DNA from: CAYPTB01 sp964413535
Lineage (GTDB): Bacteria; Planctomycetota; UBA1135; GCA-002686595
DNA length: 64,000 bases
Direction: 5' to 3'
Assembly (NCBI GenBank): GCA_964413535.1
Contig: CAYPTB010000063.1
Span: 1 to 64,000 of the forward strand
The notes under the pieces were generated by a model. The model was not told where the DNA came from, did not search any database, and saw nothing but the letters and a program-made list of their open reading frames with translations. Of this stretch, positions 25,568-34,548 are shown one piece after another (the first letter of the stretch is position 1; the number at the start of each line of letters is the position of its first letter). The translations under genes were made by a program, and so were the position numbers.

Positions 25568-25728
25568 CTAGCAGCCCGTTGAAGAAGTCATCCGGCGCCA
25601 TGAACCCGTCCTCCACTCCAGTGCGGCACCCGAGAGCCTCTTCACCCATTCGCCTGCGTTCCCGGGCACCACACCGAAGCGGATGCCGGGCCCCTGGCAT
25701 CCGGAGCACTTCTTCAACAGGCTGCTAG
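25568..25728. mobile_element. 161-bp foldback element (MITE-like) with terminal inverted repeats
   Basis: CAGCCCGTTGAAGAAGT at 25572-25588 and its inverse at 25708-25724 (reading CAGCCTGTTGAAGAAGT on the other strand) differ at one base. Both are flanked by CTAG, which could be a 4-bp target duplication. Pairing continues imperfectly about 20 bp further inward. No gene is encoded. It fills the gap between two convergent genes and would also fold as a bidirectional transcript hairpin. The size and ends fit a miniature inverted-repeat element mobilised in trans. CTAG targets are known for the IS5 group, but the parent family is not established from this window. Confidence 0.7.
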
Positions 25729-25744
25729 AGCCGCGCGAGCGCTG

Positions 25745-26314
25745 CTACTCCTTCACGCGCCCCAGGAAGTCCCCGTTCTCCGTGTTGACCTTGACCTTGT
25801 CTCCCACGGAGATGTGCAGCGGCACCTTGATGGACAGGCCGGTCTCCAGGATCGCGTCCTTCTTGACGTTGGTGGCGGTGTTGCCCTTCACGGCGCTCTC
25901 GGACTCTTTGACTTCGAGCACGACCGAAGACGGCAAGTCGACGCCGATCGGCGTCTTCTCGTTGAAGGTCACCTCGACCGTCGTGTTCTCCTTCACGAAG
26001 CCCATCTTCTCCGCGACGAGCTCCGGCGGGAGCGTGAACTGATCGAAGGTCTCCGAATCCATGAAGACGAAATCGCCGTTCGACTCCTTGTAGAGGTACT
26101 CGGCCTTCTTCTTGTCGAGGTAGGCCACCTCGAGGATGTCGGAGGAGCCGAGCCTCATCACGTTCGTCTGGCCCGTCTTCAGGCTCTTGGCCTTGATGTG
26201 GATGATGGCGCGCAGATTCCCGGGCGTCTTGTGGACGTACTCCATGATCACGAGAAGGTCGCCGTCCTTCTCGAACACGGTTCCCTTGCGGACTTCGGTC
26301 GCACGAACGCCCAT
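25745..26314 (-). CDS. efp: Translation elongation factor P
   Basis: A 189-aa EF-P with start ATG 26314. The N-terminal KOW-like domain (ATEVRKGTVFEKDGDLLVIMEY), central and C-terminal OB domains (ending GDKVKVNTENGDFLGRVKE) are complete. EF-P binds ribosomes stalled on polyproline stretches. The tip of the loop that carries the modified Lys34 in E. coli reads HKTPGNLRA here, placing Asn33 at the usual modified position, so neither beta-lysylation (EpmA) nor arginine rhamnosylation (EarP) at that site seems possible. It stands alone on the minus strand between rpoN and the foldback element. Confidence 0.93.
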   Translation of the reverse strand: MGVRATEVRKGTVFEKDGDLLVIMEYVHKTPGNLRAIIHIKAKSLKTGQTNVMRLGSSDILEVAYLDKKKAEYLYKESNGDFVFMDSETFDQFTLPPELVAEKMGFVKENTTVEVTFNEKTPIGVDLPSSVVLEVKESESAVKGNTATNVKKDAILETGLSIKVPLHISVGDKVKVNTENGDFLGRVKE

Positions 26315-26448
26315 GGTGGTGCTCGGATCTCTCTCTTGGTTCTTCGGGCAGGAAGGGGGGCGGAGAATAGCACGGAGCCCTCGCCCGGCAAGGAGCTCCC
26401 GAGGACCCGCCTTCCAGCGTCGCTCGGGGTACGTCGGCGCGCGTGCGA

Positions 26449-27873
26449 TCAGAACTGCTTGCGCTGGCTCGAAGCGGGGATCGCGAGCGCCTTGCGGTAC
26501 TTCGTGACGGTGCGCCGGGCGATCCGGATCCCGTCGCTCTCGTGCAGGAGATCGGCGAGCTGGTCGTCCGACAAGGGTTTCTTCGGGTCCTCGGCGGCAA
26601 CCAAATCCGCGATGCGTTGCTTCACGCTGGCTTGACTCGCCACACCACCGGAATCGACGGCGGTCCCGCCCGTGAAGAAGTACTTGAGGGGATGGATGCC
26701 CTGCGGCGTCTGTGCGTACTTCCCGGCGACCGCGCGACTGACGGTGGAGATGTGGACGCCGACCTTGTCGGCCACCTCTTGCATGCGCAGCGGTCTCAGA
26801 CCGCTGACACCCTCGTCGAGGAAGACGCGCTGGTGCGCGAAGATCTCCTCGGCGATCTTGAGCATCGTGTTCTGACGCTGGTGGATGGCGTCGATGAACC
26901 AACGGGCGCTCTCGATCCGCCGCTTCACCCATTGCTGCACGGCGTCCCCGCGCTGCGTGCCCTGGAGGAGTTGGCGGTACGAGGGGCTCACGTGGAGCTC
27001 GGGCACACGCCCGCGCGTCAGGCGCACCTCGTAGCGATCATCGACAAGCTCCACGACCACCTCCGGGTTGATCGCAGTCGCGGGGTCGTTCCCGAAACCA
27101 CGACCGGGATAGGGGTCCAGGCAGCGAATGGTGTCGATCGCGTCCTTCACGATCTCCATGTCCGCCTCGGTCGCGCGAGCGATGCGCGGCAGCCGATTCG
27201 TGATCAGATCGTCGATGTGATCCCGGACGATGATGCCCTCGAGTTGATCCGCGAGACCGTGAGCCGCGAGTTGGAGCAGCAGGCACTCGCGCAGGTCGCG
27301 CGCGCCCAGGGCCGGGTGGGCGATGCGACGCAGTTCGGCGAGGACGCCCTCGAGCTCGGTCGGATCGGAGTCGCACTCGCCCGCGATCTCCTCGAGGGAC
27401 TCCGTCAGGAAGCCGCGCTCGTCCAGCGAGTAGATGACGAACTCCGCGAGGCTCCGCTGGCGCTCGTCGAGGTCGAGGATCGCGAGCTGTTCGATCAGGT
27501 CGTCGGCTTGACTCCGAAACGGAGCCGCCGTGTTCTGCATGGCTTCGAGCTTGCGGTCGCTGTCCTCGCTGCGCGCCGCGCGCGATCTTCCGTCTCCGAA
27601 GTCGCGCTCGTAGCGTTCGAGCTCTTCGACCATCCGTTCGAGACCCGGATCGGGCTCCGGTTGACGCTCCGTGTCGGGAGGCGCGGCCGCTCCATCCTCC
27701 TCGGTCGGTTCGGGCTCGACGACCTCGAGGAAGGGGTTCTCGACCATCTCCTGCTCGACGCGCTCCTCGAGATCGAGCGATGACAACTGCAGGATCTGCA
27801 TCGCCTGGATCATCTGCGGCGACTGCACGAGTCGCTGCTCCATGCGCGCACTCTGGTGGAGGCCGAGTTTCAT
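26449..27873 (-). CDS. rpoN: RNA polymerase sigma-54 factor
   Basis: A 474-aa RpoN. Region I is glutamine/leucine-rich from the first residue (LHQSARMEQRLVQSPQMIQ), which fixes the ATG at 27873. An acidic linker (residues ~50-75) follows, then the core-binding domain, the helix-turn-helix (MQEVADKVGVHISTVSRAVAG) and the RpoN box ARRTVTKYRKAL at about 452-463. It directs transcription from -24/-12 promoters with AAA+ activators, two of which are encoded in this window (17.2 and 30.9 kb). The start lies 7 nt after the stop of the exported unknown protein, so the two are probably one transcript. Confidence 0.95.
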   Translation of the reverse strand: MKLGLHQSARMEQRLVQSPQMIQAMQILQLSSLDLEERVEQEMVENPFLEVVEPEPTEEDGAAAPPDTERQPEPDPGLERMVEELERYERDFGDGRSRAARSEDSDRKLEAMQNTAAPFRSQADDLIEQLAILDLDERQRSLAEFVIYSLDERGFLTESLEEIAGECDSDPTELEGVLAELRRIAHPALGARDLRECLLLQLAAHGLADQLEGIIVRDHIDDLITNRLPRIARATEADMEIVKDAIDTIRCLDPYPGRGFGNDPATAINPEVVVELVDDRYEVRLTRGRVPELHVSPSYRQLLQGTQRGDAVQQWVKRRIESARWFIDAIHQRQNTMLKIAEEIFAHQRVFLDEGVSGLRPLRMQEVADKVGVHISTVSRAVAGKYAQTPQGIHPLKYFFTGGTAVDSGGVASQASVKQRIADLVAAEDPKKPLSDDQLADLLHESDGIRIARRTVTKYRKALAIPASSQRKQF

Positions 27874-27880
27874 GCTGCTC

Positions 27881-29410
27881 TCATTCCTTGCCGCTCTCGA
27901 ACTCGACTTGGAAGGGCGTTCCCGGCGCGGTGGCGCCGCTCTGCGCCTCTCCGCCGAAGCGCAGCGTGCCAGAGGTGAGCGTTCGGTGCACGAGGTCCAG
28001 ACGCCCGTGGAGCGTCTCCCCGCGGGTGAGCGCGCGCGAGGCTTCCGAGGTCGAGCGCCACCAGGTCGCGGAAACTTCGTTCCTCTGCATGCGTCCCTGG
28101 ACGAGGAGACCGTCGAACACGCGAGCCACCTCGGGCGACGCCATCCAGAACTCCGGCGCGAGCTCGGTGTGGTAGTCGACGAGCTCGGTGCGCTCCTCGC
28201 CGACGAGCACGCGGAAGGGAACGCCTTCGGCGGTCGGGAACGACGCGCTGAACGAATCGCGCTGCACGCGCACGGTGCGCGTGCTCGAGCGCGCGCGCGT
28301 CGACGCTTCGAGCAACCGATCGAGCTCGCCCCACACGCGTTCCTCGGAGGTCGGCGCAGCGACGATCCCGGGCACGAAGGCGAAGACGGGGCGATCGGCG
28401 CTGCGCGCGGACAGACTGGCTTCGAGCTCGCCCCACAGTACGGCCGCCGGCAGCGGCTCCGGGCCGCCCCGCTCGGGAACGCCCTCGGGCCGCAGGGCCA
28501 ATCCCGCTCCCGGTTGGGGCAGGCTCGATTCGGGGAGCTCGTTCTCGAGCCACGCGAGATCCACGATGCGCCAAGCGCCGACCGCGTCGGGTTCCGTCTC
28601 GACTTCGATCGCGAGGTCCCAATCGGCTCGCGCGAGGGGAGCTCCGCGCACGGCGACGGAGAGTCGCTCGCCGTTGGCCACCAGGCCCGAGAAGCGGATC
28701 TCCGCGCTGCGGACGTGCGGATGCTCGATGCGGCCGAGATCGGGCGAGCCGGTGTCGACGAGCTCGAGCGAGAGCAACTCCGAGAGGTCGAGGATCCCCG
28801 CGACGAAGACGTCGCCACCGAGGGGAGTGCGCCAAGCGGACACCTCGACCGTCGGGCCGGTCGTGATCAGGCCGACGGTGGGATCCGCGGTGCCTCCGCC
28901 GCTCGCGACGTCGACCTCGAAGCCGGCCAGGAAGGCGCGCGACTCCTCCGTCCCGAGCGTCGCGGTCTCGCCCGAGCACAAGTCGAAGGTGCGCTCGAGC
29001 GGCGACTCGCCTCCGGCGGAAGCGAGTCGGAGGTGGAGGCGCAGACGCTGTCGTCGGCCGGCTCGATCCAGATCCGCGAGCGTGGCGCGGGCGCGCTCGA
29101 GCGCTTGCTCCGAGCCGCGCGCGAGGAGCGGCGGCGCAGTGCGCAGGAAGCGCAGGGCGTGGCCTGCGCTGCGCGCATCCGCCTCGACGAGCTCGATCAG
29201 GTTGGGGAGGGGGAGGTGGAAAGCCGACGCGGAACCGAAGGCCTGGGGTCGAGCAGGCTCGAGCTCGATGTGGCTCGCCGAGCGGCCCGCCCGCGGGCCC
29301 TGGGCGGAGGGCGAGGGGCGCGCGATCGCCGGGATCGGTAGCTCGCTCCAGCCGTCTCGCTGAAGGAGCAAGACGGCGGCGAGCAGCAGGATGTCCATTC
29401 TGGCGAGCAT
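27881..29410 (-). CDS. Unknown exported protein co-transcribed with rpoN
   Basis: A 509-aa protein with a short signal peptide (MDILLLAAVLLLQRDGWS from Met5; Met1 at 29410 and Met5 at 29398 are both possible starts). The mature part is predicted to be mostly beta-strand, with segments such as TFDLCSGETATLG, DVFVAGILDLSELLSLE and a C-terminal RGETLHGRLDLVHRTLTSGTLRFGG. No enzymatic motif or repeat is recognisable, and I cannot name a family. Only 7 nt separate it from rpoN, so it may set the level of rpoN transcription. An envelope or secreted role is inferred from the signal peptide only. Confidence 0.6.
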   Translation of the reverse strand: MLARMDILLLAAVLLLQRDGWSELPIPAIARPSPSAQGPRAGRSASHIELEPARPQAFGSASAFHLPLPNLIELVEADARSAGHALRFLRTAPPLLARGSEQALERARATLADLDRAGRRQRLRLHLRLASAGGESPLERTFDLCSGETATLGTEESRAFLAGFEVDVASGGGTADPTVGLITTGPTVEVSAWRTPLGGDVFVAGILDLSELLSLELVDTGSPDLGRIEHPHVRSAEIRFSGLVANGERLSVAVRGAPLARADWDLAIEVETEPDAVGAWRIVDLAWLENELPESSLPQPGAGLALRPEGVPERGGPEPLPAAVLWGELEASLSARSADRPVFAFVPGIVAAPTSEERVWGELDRLLEASTRARSSTRTVRVQRDSFSASFPTAEGVPFRVLVGEERTELVDYHTELAPEFWMASPEVARVFDGLLVQGRMQRNEVSATWWRSTSEASRALTRGETLHGRLDLVHRTLTSGTLRFGGEAQSGATAPGTPFQVEFESGKE

Positions 29411-29683
29411 AGTCCGTGGCGCCGCGGGCGACTACGGTGCGGTCCGGGGCCCGCCCTTCGGCGCAGGGCTGGGTCGGTTGCGCCGTCTTGCCGCCCGCTC
29501 GAGGCCGACGGCCGCGAACCAGGCAAACCCAGGAGCGCGCCTGGCGCGGGGACGCTGGAACCCCGATGCTTGGCCCCGCACTGGCGTCGGCGCAGCCGAC
29601 ACGTAGGATCAGCAGGTCGTGCTCGTCCGGCTCGCGGCGGACCCTCTGCCCGGCATGAACGCGGCGTGCCGCGAGCGTCCCCG
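29411..29683. other. Divergent intergenic region, no gene seen
   Basis: These 273 bases separate the exported unknown gene (minus) from the small membrane protein gene (plus) and should hold both promoters. TAGGAT around 29604-29609 resembles a -10 element for the plus strand, but no good -35 accompanies it. GTCGGC-GCA-GCCGAC forms a small hairpin just before it. I see no RNA gene. Confidence 0.4.
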
Positions 29684-30145
29684 ATGAGCCCTTCCCAGCG
29701 ACCCGCCTCCGATGCCGGCGATGCCGACCTCGAGGAGATCCCCCTCGATCACGAGCCGAGCGCTTGGGATCGCGTGCGCTGTGGGATCCTCGTCGAGCAG
29801 GGCCTGCTCGGGGGCGCGGTGGTCGAGCGTTGGCAAGAAGCGGTTCGCGAGGGCTCGTTCGATGCCGACCAATGCACGCGCGAGCTGCTCTCGGAGCCGG
29901 TCGCGCCGGGCGCCGAGCAGCGCGCCGTCCTGCGCACGAGGACCTTGCTGCGCGACCTCCTGATGTCCCGCCTGGCGCGCGGAGTGGGCCGGCGGCGCGC
30001 GAAGACCGCGCTGGCCGTGCTGATCTCGCAGACCTATCTCCTCCTCGTCCTGGGCGGACTGTTCTTCGCCGCCTTGCTGCTCTTGCGTTTGCGCGGCGTG
30101 GGGATCGACGCGTTCCTCGATCGGGTCCTCGGAACGTTCGGCTAG
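29684..30145 (+). CDS. Small unknown protein with one C-terminal transmembrane helix
   Basis: A 153-aa protein starting at ATG 29684 (MSPSQRPAS). The N-terminal ~100 residues are acidic and soluble, including SAWDRVRCGILVEQGLLGGAVVERWQEAV. A basic patch (RLARGVGRRRAK) leads into a single membrane helix (TYLLLVLGGLFFAALLLLRL, near residues 118-137), so the N-terminus is probably cytoplasmic. No family recognised. It is followed by 209 nt without a gene before the GGDEF-like gene. Codon use is like that of its neighbours, which supports it being real. Confidence 0.55.
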   Translation: MSPSQRPASDAGDADLEEIPLDHEPSAWDRVRCGILVEQGLLGGAVVERWQEAVREGSFDADQCTRELLSEPVAPGAEQRAVLRTRTLLRDLLMSRLARGVGRRRAKTALAVLISQTYLLLVLGGLFFAALLLLRLRGVGIDAFLDRVLGTFG

Positions 30146-30354
30146 GAGCCGGCTCGGGAGCGCCTGCCGCGCGAACGCGATCCTGCGTCCCGACTCACGG
30201 GTCACGGGCGCACGCGGGCGCCCTCGCGGTCGAGCCCGGATGCTCGCGGCCGGTTTCGCTGCGCCACGAGCGTTCTTGCGCACGGATCGAGGCGCGAGGC
30301 CTTTGTGGTACCTTCGCTCGGTCGCCTGAGTGCGACGAGATCCGTTCTCCAGCA

Positions 30355-30884
30355 ATGTCCGAAGTCAGTTCGTCGACGCCCTCCGAGAGTCGGAACGGCC
30401 TGTTCTCCCTGACGCAGATCAGGCACCTGATGCGCGTGGAGTTCGGGCGCGCGCAGCGCTACTCCTACCCGGTCACGTGCATGATGATCGAAGTCGATCG
30501 GCTCGAGTACCTGCGCGACCTGTACGGATACGAGTTCAAGGAGGCCGTGCTGGACGATGTCGTGAGGGTGCTCCAACAGGAAACGCGCAGTTGCGACTAC
30601 CTGGGCCGGCAGGTCGACGACAGGTTGATGGCGGTCATGCCGCACACCGAAGTGCGCGGCGGAGGCGCGGCGGCGGACCGGCTCCTGCGACGCGTGCGCG
30701 AACTCGTGTTCGAGGTCGACGGACGCACGCTCCAGGTGAGCATCGCCGTGGGCAGCGCGTGCTTCGAGGAGAACAACACGCTGTTCTTCGACCAGCTCGT
30801 GGACGCGGCGGAGTCGGCCTTGGAAGAGGCCAGCGCAGCGGGCGGCAACCGGCATCTCGTCCGCCGCATGGGCAAGGTCGAGCT

Positions 30885-30888
<4 letters not shown>
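30355..30888 (+). CDS. Degenerate GGDEF-domain protein
   Basis: A 177-aa protein that is essentially one GGDEF-like fold. SLTQIRHLMRVEFGRAQRYSYPV and CMMIEVDRLEYLRDLYGYEFKEAVL match the N-terminal half of diguanylate cyclase domains. Aligning DYLGRQVDDRLMAVMP with the family pattern shows the GGDEF signature replaced by VDDRL (residues 87-91), so cyclase activity is very unlikely. It may bind nucleotide or protein instead. Its stop overlaps the GTG of the sigma-54 response regulator, implying a functional pair. Confidence 0.75.
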
Positions 30889-32257
<1,369 letters not shown>

Positions 32258-32261
<4 letters not shown>

Positions 32262-33058
32262 AGCTTCCCGAACTAGCGCTGCCCGAGGGCTCGTTGTTCG
32301 TGGGCGACCTCCACCTCGACCCAATGGGCGGTGCCCGCACGGAACGCTTCCTACGCTGGCTCGAAGGCACCCGCGGCGCGCCGGTGCTCGTGATCCTGGG
32401 CGACCTGTTCGAGTACTGGATCGGCACCGCGCAACTGGCGCAGACGGCAGCGGTCCTGGCGGCCATGCGCGCGTCGGTGGAAGCCGGAACGTCGATCGCG
32501 CTCGTTCCGGGGAACCGTGACTTCCTGCTCGACGCGCGTTTCGAAGAGCACTCGGGGGCGCGCGTCCATCCCCACGGATTCGTGGCGCGGACGGGTGCGA
32601 GCGAGCGCGTGCTCGTCGTCCACGGCGACGAGCTGTGCACCCGGGATGTGGGCTATCAGCGCCTGCGTCGCGTCCTGCGCTCCGGCGCGGTGCGCGCGCT
32701 CGCGCCGCGCGTCCCGGGATTCCTCGCGCGCTCGGTCGCGCGGCGTCTGCGGGGGGCTTCCGTGCGCGCCGTGTCGCAGAAACCGGCGCACGCGATGGAG
32801 CAGCAGGGGGAGGCGTGCATCGAGCTCGCCCTGCGACACGACTGCCGCACGCTCGTCTGCGGGCATGCGCACCGCTTCCGCGACGAGACCCTCGCCGGCG
32901 GAGTGCGTTGGCTGGTGGTCGATGCCTTCGGCGATCCGCGGGACACCCTGCGCGTCGAGGACGACGGCCACATCGCGCTCGTCCGTGGCGGCCTCGCGGA
33001 TCGGGCCGCGGATCGTGCTGCGGATCGTGCTGCGGATCGTGAACGGGGGAGCGCGTGA
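32258..33058 (+). CDS. LpxH-like metallophosphoesterase (UDP-2,3-diacylglucosamine hydrolase family)
   Basis: A 266-aa calcineurin-like phosphoesterase starting at GTG 32258. FVGDLHLDP gives the DxH, ILGDLFEYWIG the GD, PGNRDF the GNRD signature of LpxH/YbbF, VHGDELCTRDVGYQ the conserved motif with metal His, and CGHAHR the C-terminal GHxH. LpxH removes UMP to make lipid X in lipid A synthesis. No other lpx gene is in view, so lipid A synthesis is not proven. The C-terminus ends in a tandem ADRA repeat beyond the catalytic domain. It is coupled to the response regulator upstream. Confidence 0.78.
32996..33043 (+). repeat. 12-bp tandem repeat, four copies
   Basis: GCGGATCGTGCT occurs exactly at 33008-33019 and 33020-33031, with near-copies at 32996-33007 (GCGGATCGGGCC) and 33032-33043 (ending GAA). 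It encodes repeated ADRA at the very end of the LpxH-like protein, a likely length-variable tract. Confidence 0.85.
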
Positions 33059-33131
33059 GCAACCGCGTTGGATCCGGTCGGCGGAGCGCCTATCCTCGAC
33101 CGCTTCCGCGCGACGCGCGCGCCTCGATCCA

Positions 33132-33788
33132 TTGATCATCGCCATCGACGGTCCCGCCGGAGCGGGCAAGAGCACGGTCGCACGGGCCGTCGCGGAAGCG
33201 CTCGGCATCGCCTTCCTCGACACGGGGGCGATGTATCGCGCCGTGACGCTGGTGGTCCTGCAACGCGGCCTGGATCCCCTCGACGCCGAAGCGTGCGCGA
33301 CGGTTGCCCGCGAGGTGGAGCTCGACTTCGACGCCGCGGGCCTGATCCGGATCGACGGCGTGGCGGGGGAGCCCGACGTGAGGAGCGAAACCGTGACCCT
33401 CAACGTCTCGTCGGTCTCCGCGCACCCGCGCGTGCGCGAGGCCGTGGTGGCGCGCCAACGCGAGCTCGCGCTCGGCCTCGACGGACTGGTCGTCGAAGGC
33501 CGCGACACGACCACGGTCGTCTTCCCCGAGGCCGAGCACAAGTTCTTCCTCGTCGCGCGAGCCGAGGAGCGCGCCCGCCGGCGGGCGCTCCAAGAAGGAC
33601 GGCCGGAAGAGCATGACGTCATCCTGCGCGACATCCGTCGGCGCGACCTCCTGGACACCACGCGCGCGCACGCGCCGCTCCTCCAGGCCCCGGACGCGCG
33701 CGTGATCGACTCCGATCAGAAGGACGTCGAAGCCGTGGTCTCCGAGATCCTGAGCGCCGTCGGGCGCGCGCCGCGCGAGTGCGAGTGA
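33132..33788 (+). CDS. cmk: Cytidylate kinase
   Basis: A 218-aa (d)CMP kinase. No ATG or GTG fits, so the start is taken as TTG 33132, giving LIIAIDGPAGAGKST, with the P-loop at residues 7-15 exactly where Cmk has it. AFLDTGAMYRAVTL is the CMP-binding segment. VVEGRDTTTVVFPEAEHKFFL corresponds to the GRDIGTxVFPDA motif, and EHDVILRDIRRRDLLDTTR is the lid region. It phosphorylates CMP and dCMP. The order cmk-plsC-rpsA, with rpsA nearby, is a common bacterial arrangement. Confidence 0.9.
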   Translation: MIIAIDGPAGAGKSTVARAVAEALGIAFLDTGAMYRAVTLVVLQRGLDPLDAEACATVAREVELDFDAAGLIRIDGVAGEPDVRSETVTLNVSSVSAHPRVREAVVARQRELALGLDGLVVEGRDTTTVVFPEAEHKFFLVARAEERARRRALQEGRPEEHDVILRDIRRRDLLDTTRAHAPLLQAPDARVIDSDQKDVEAVVSEILSAVGRAPRECE

Positions 33789-33797
33789 CGGAGAGCC

Positions 33798-34436
33798 GTG
33801 TCGGACCGGAAGCTCACGACGCACAAGACCGCGACGTATCGCGTCATCCGCTTCCTCGTGTGCCTCGCTTTCGTGCTGTGGTTCCGACGGCGCGTGGAGG
33901 GCCGCGCGCACGTGCCGGCCGCGGGCGCCGTGGTCTTCGCCGCCAATCACCAGTCGTTCCTCGACATCCCCTTGCTCGCCCAGGCGACGGACCGACACGT
34001 GTGCTTCGTGGCCCGTGATTCCCTGGCCCGCTCGCGTGTCCTGGCGTGGATCATGCGCAAGTGCGGAGCCGTGCTCGTCCAGCGCGCGGCGGCCGACCGT
34101 GCGGCTCTCACCGAGATGATCCGCCACCTCGAGGGGGGCGACGCGGTCGCGATCTTCCCGGAGGGAACGCGCTCCCGCGACGGACGCCTCGGGGAGTTCC
34201 GCGGGGGAGCCCTCCACATCGCGAAGAAGGCCGGGGCCGCGATCGTCCCGGTGGGCATCCGGGGCGCCCACGCCGCCTTCCCGCGCGGCGCGCGCTGGCC
34301 GCGGCCGCGCCGCATCGCCCTGCGTTTCGGAGCGCCCATCGACCCCGCTCGACCCGATGCCCAGGCGGAAGTCAAGCGGGCGATCCTCGACATGATCGGG
34401 GACGGACGCTACGACTCTGTGCCCGAAATCCCGTGA
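33798..34436 (+). CDS. plsC: 1-acyl-sn-glycerol-3-phosphate acyltransferase
   Basis: A 212-aa acyltransferase with GTG start 9 nt after cmk. The hydrophobic segment RFLVCLAFVLWF (residues 18-29) anchors it. NHQSFLD has the catalytic H51 and D56 of the HX4D motif, and FPEGTRSRDG (near 119) is the substrate-binding motif. It acylates lysophosphatidic acid to phosphatidic acid in membrane lipid synthesis. It sits between cmk and rpsA, a widespread conserved order. Confidence 0.9.
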   Translation: MSDRKLTTHKTATYRVIRFLVCLAFVLWFRRRVEGRAHVPAAGAVVFAANHQSFLDIPLLAQATDRHVCFVARDSLARSRVLAWIMRKCGAVLVQRAAADRAALTEMIRHLEGGDAVAIFPEGTRSRDGRLGEFRGGALHIAKKAGAAIVPVGIRGAHAAFPRGARWPRPRRIALRFGAPIDPARPDAQAEVKRAILDMIGDGRYDSVPEIP

Positions 34437-34548
34437 CGGGCCGCGGCAGTCTTGGCCCGGCGGTCGGGTTCGGCCGCGCGACGCTCCGGGCGTCGCACCG
34501 TTTGATCTACTTCCCCTGCAGTCTTCGATCCCACCCCTAGAGAACGTC

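Noticed and set aside
32996..33043. Short tandem repeats as a CRISPR-like array
   Set aside because: Twelve-base units are head-to-tail without spacers and are in frame within a gene; no other repeat-spacer pattern or cas gene is visible in the window.
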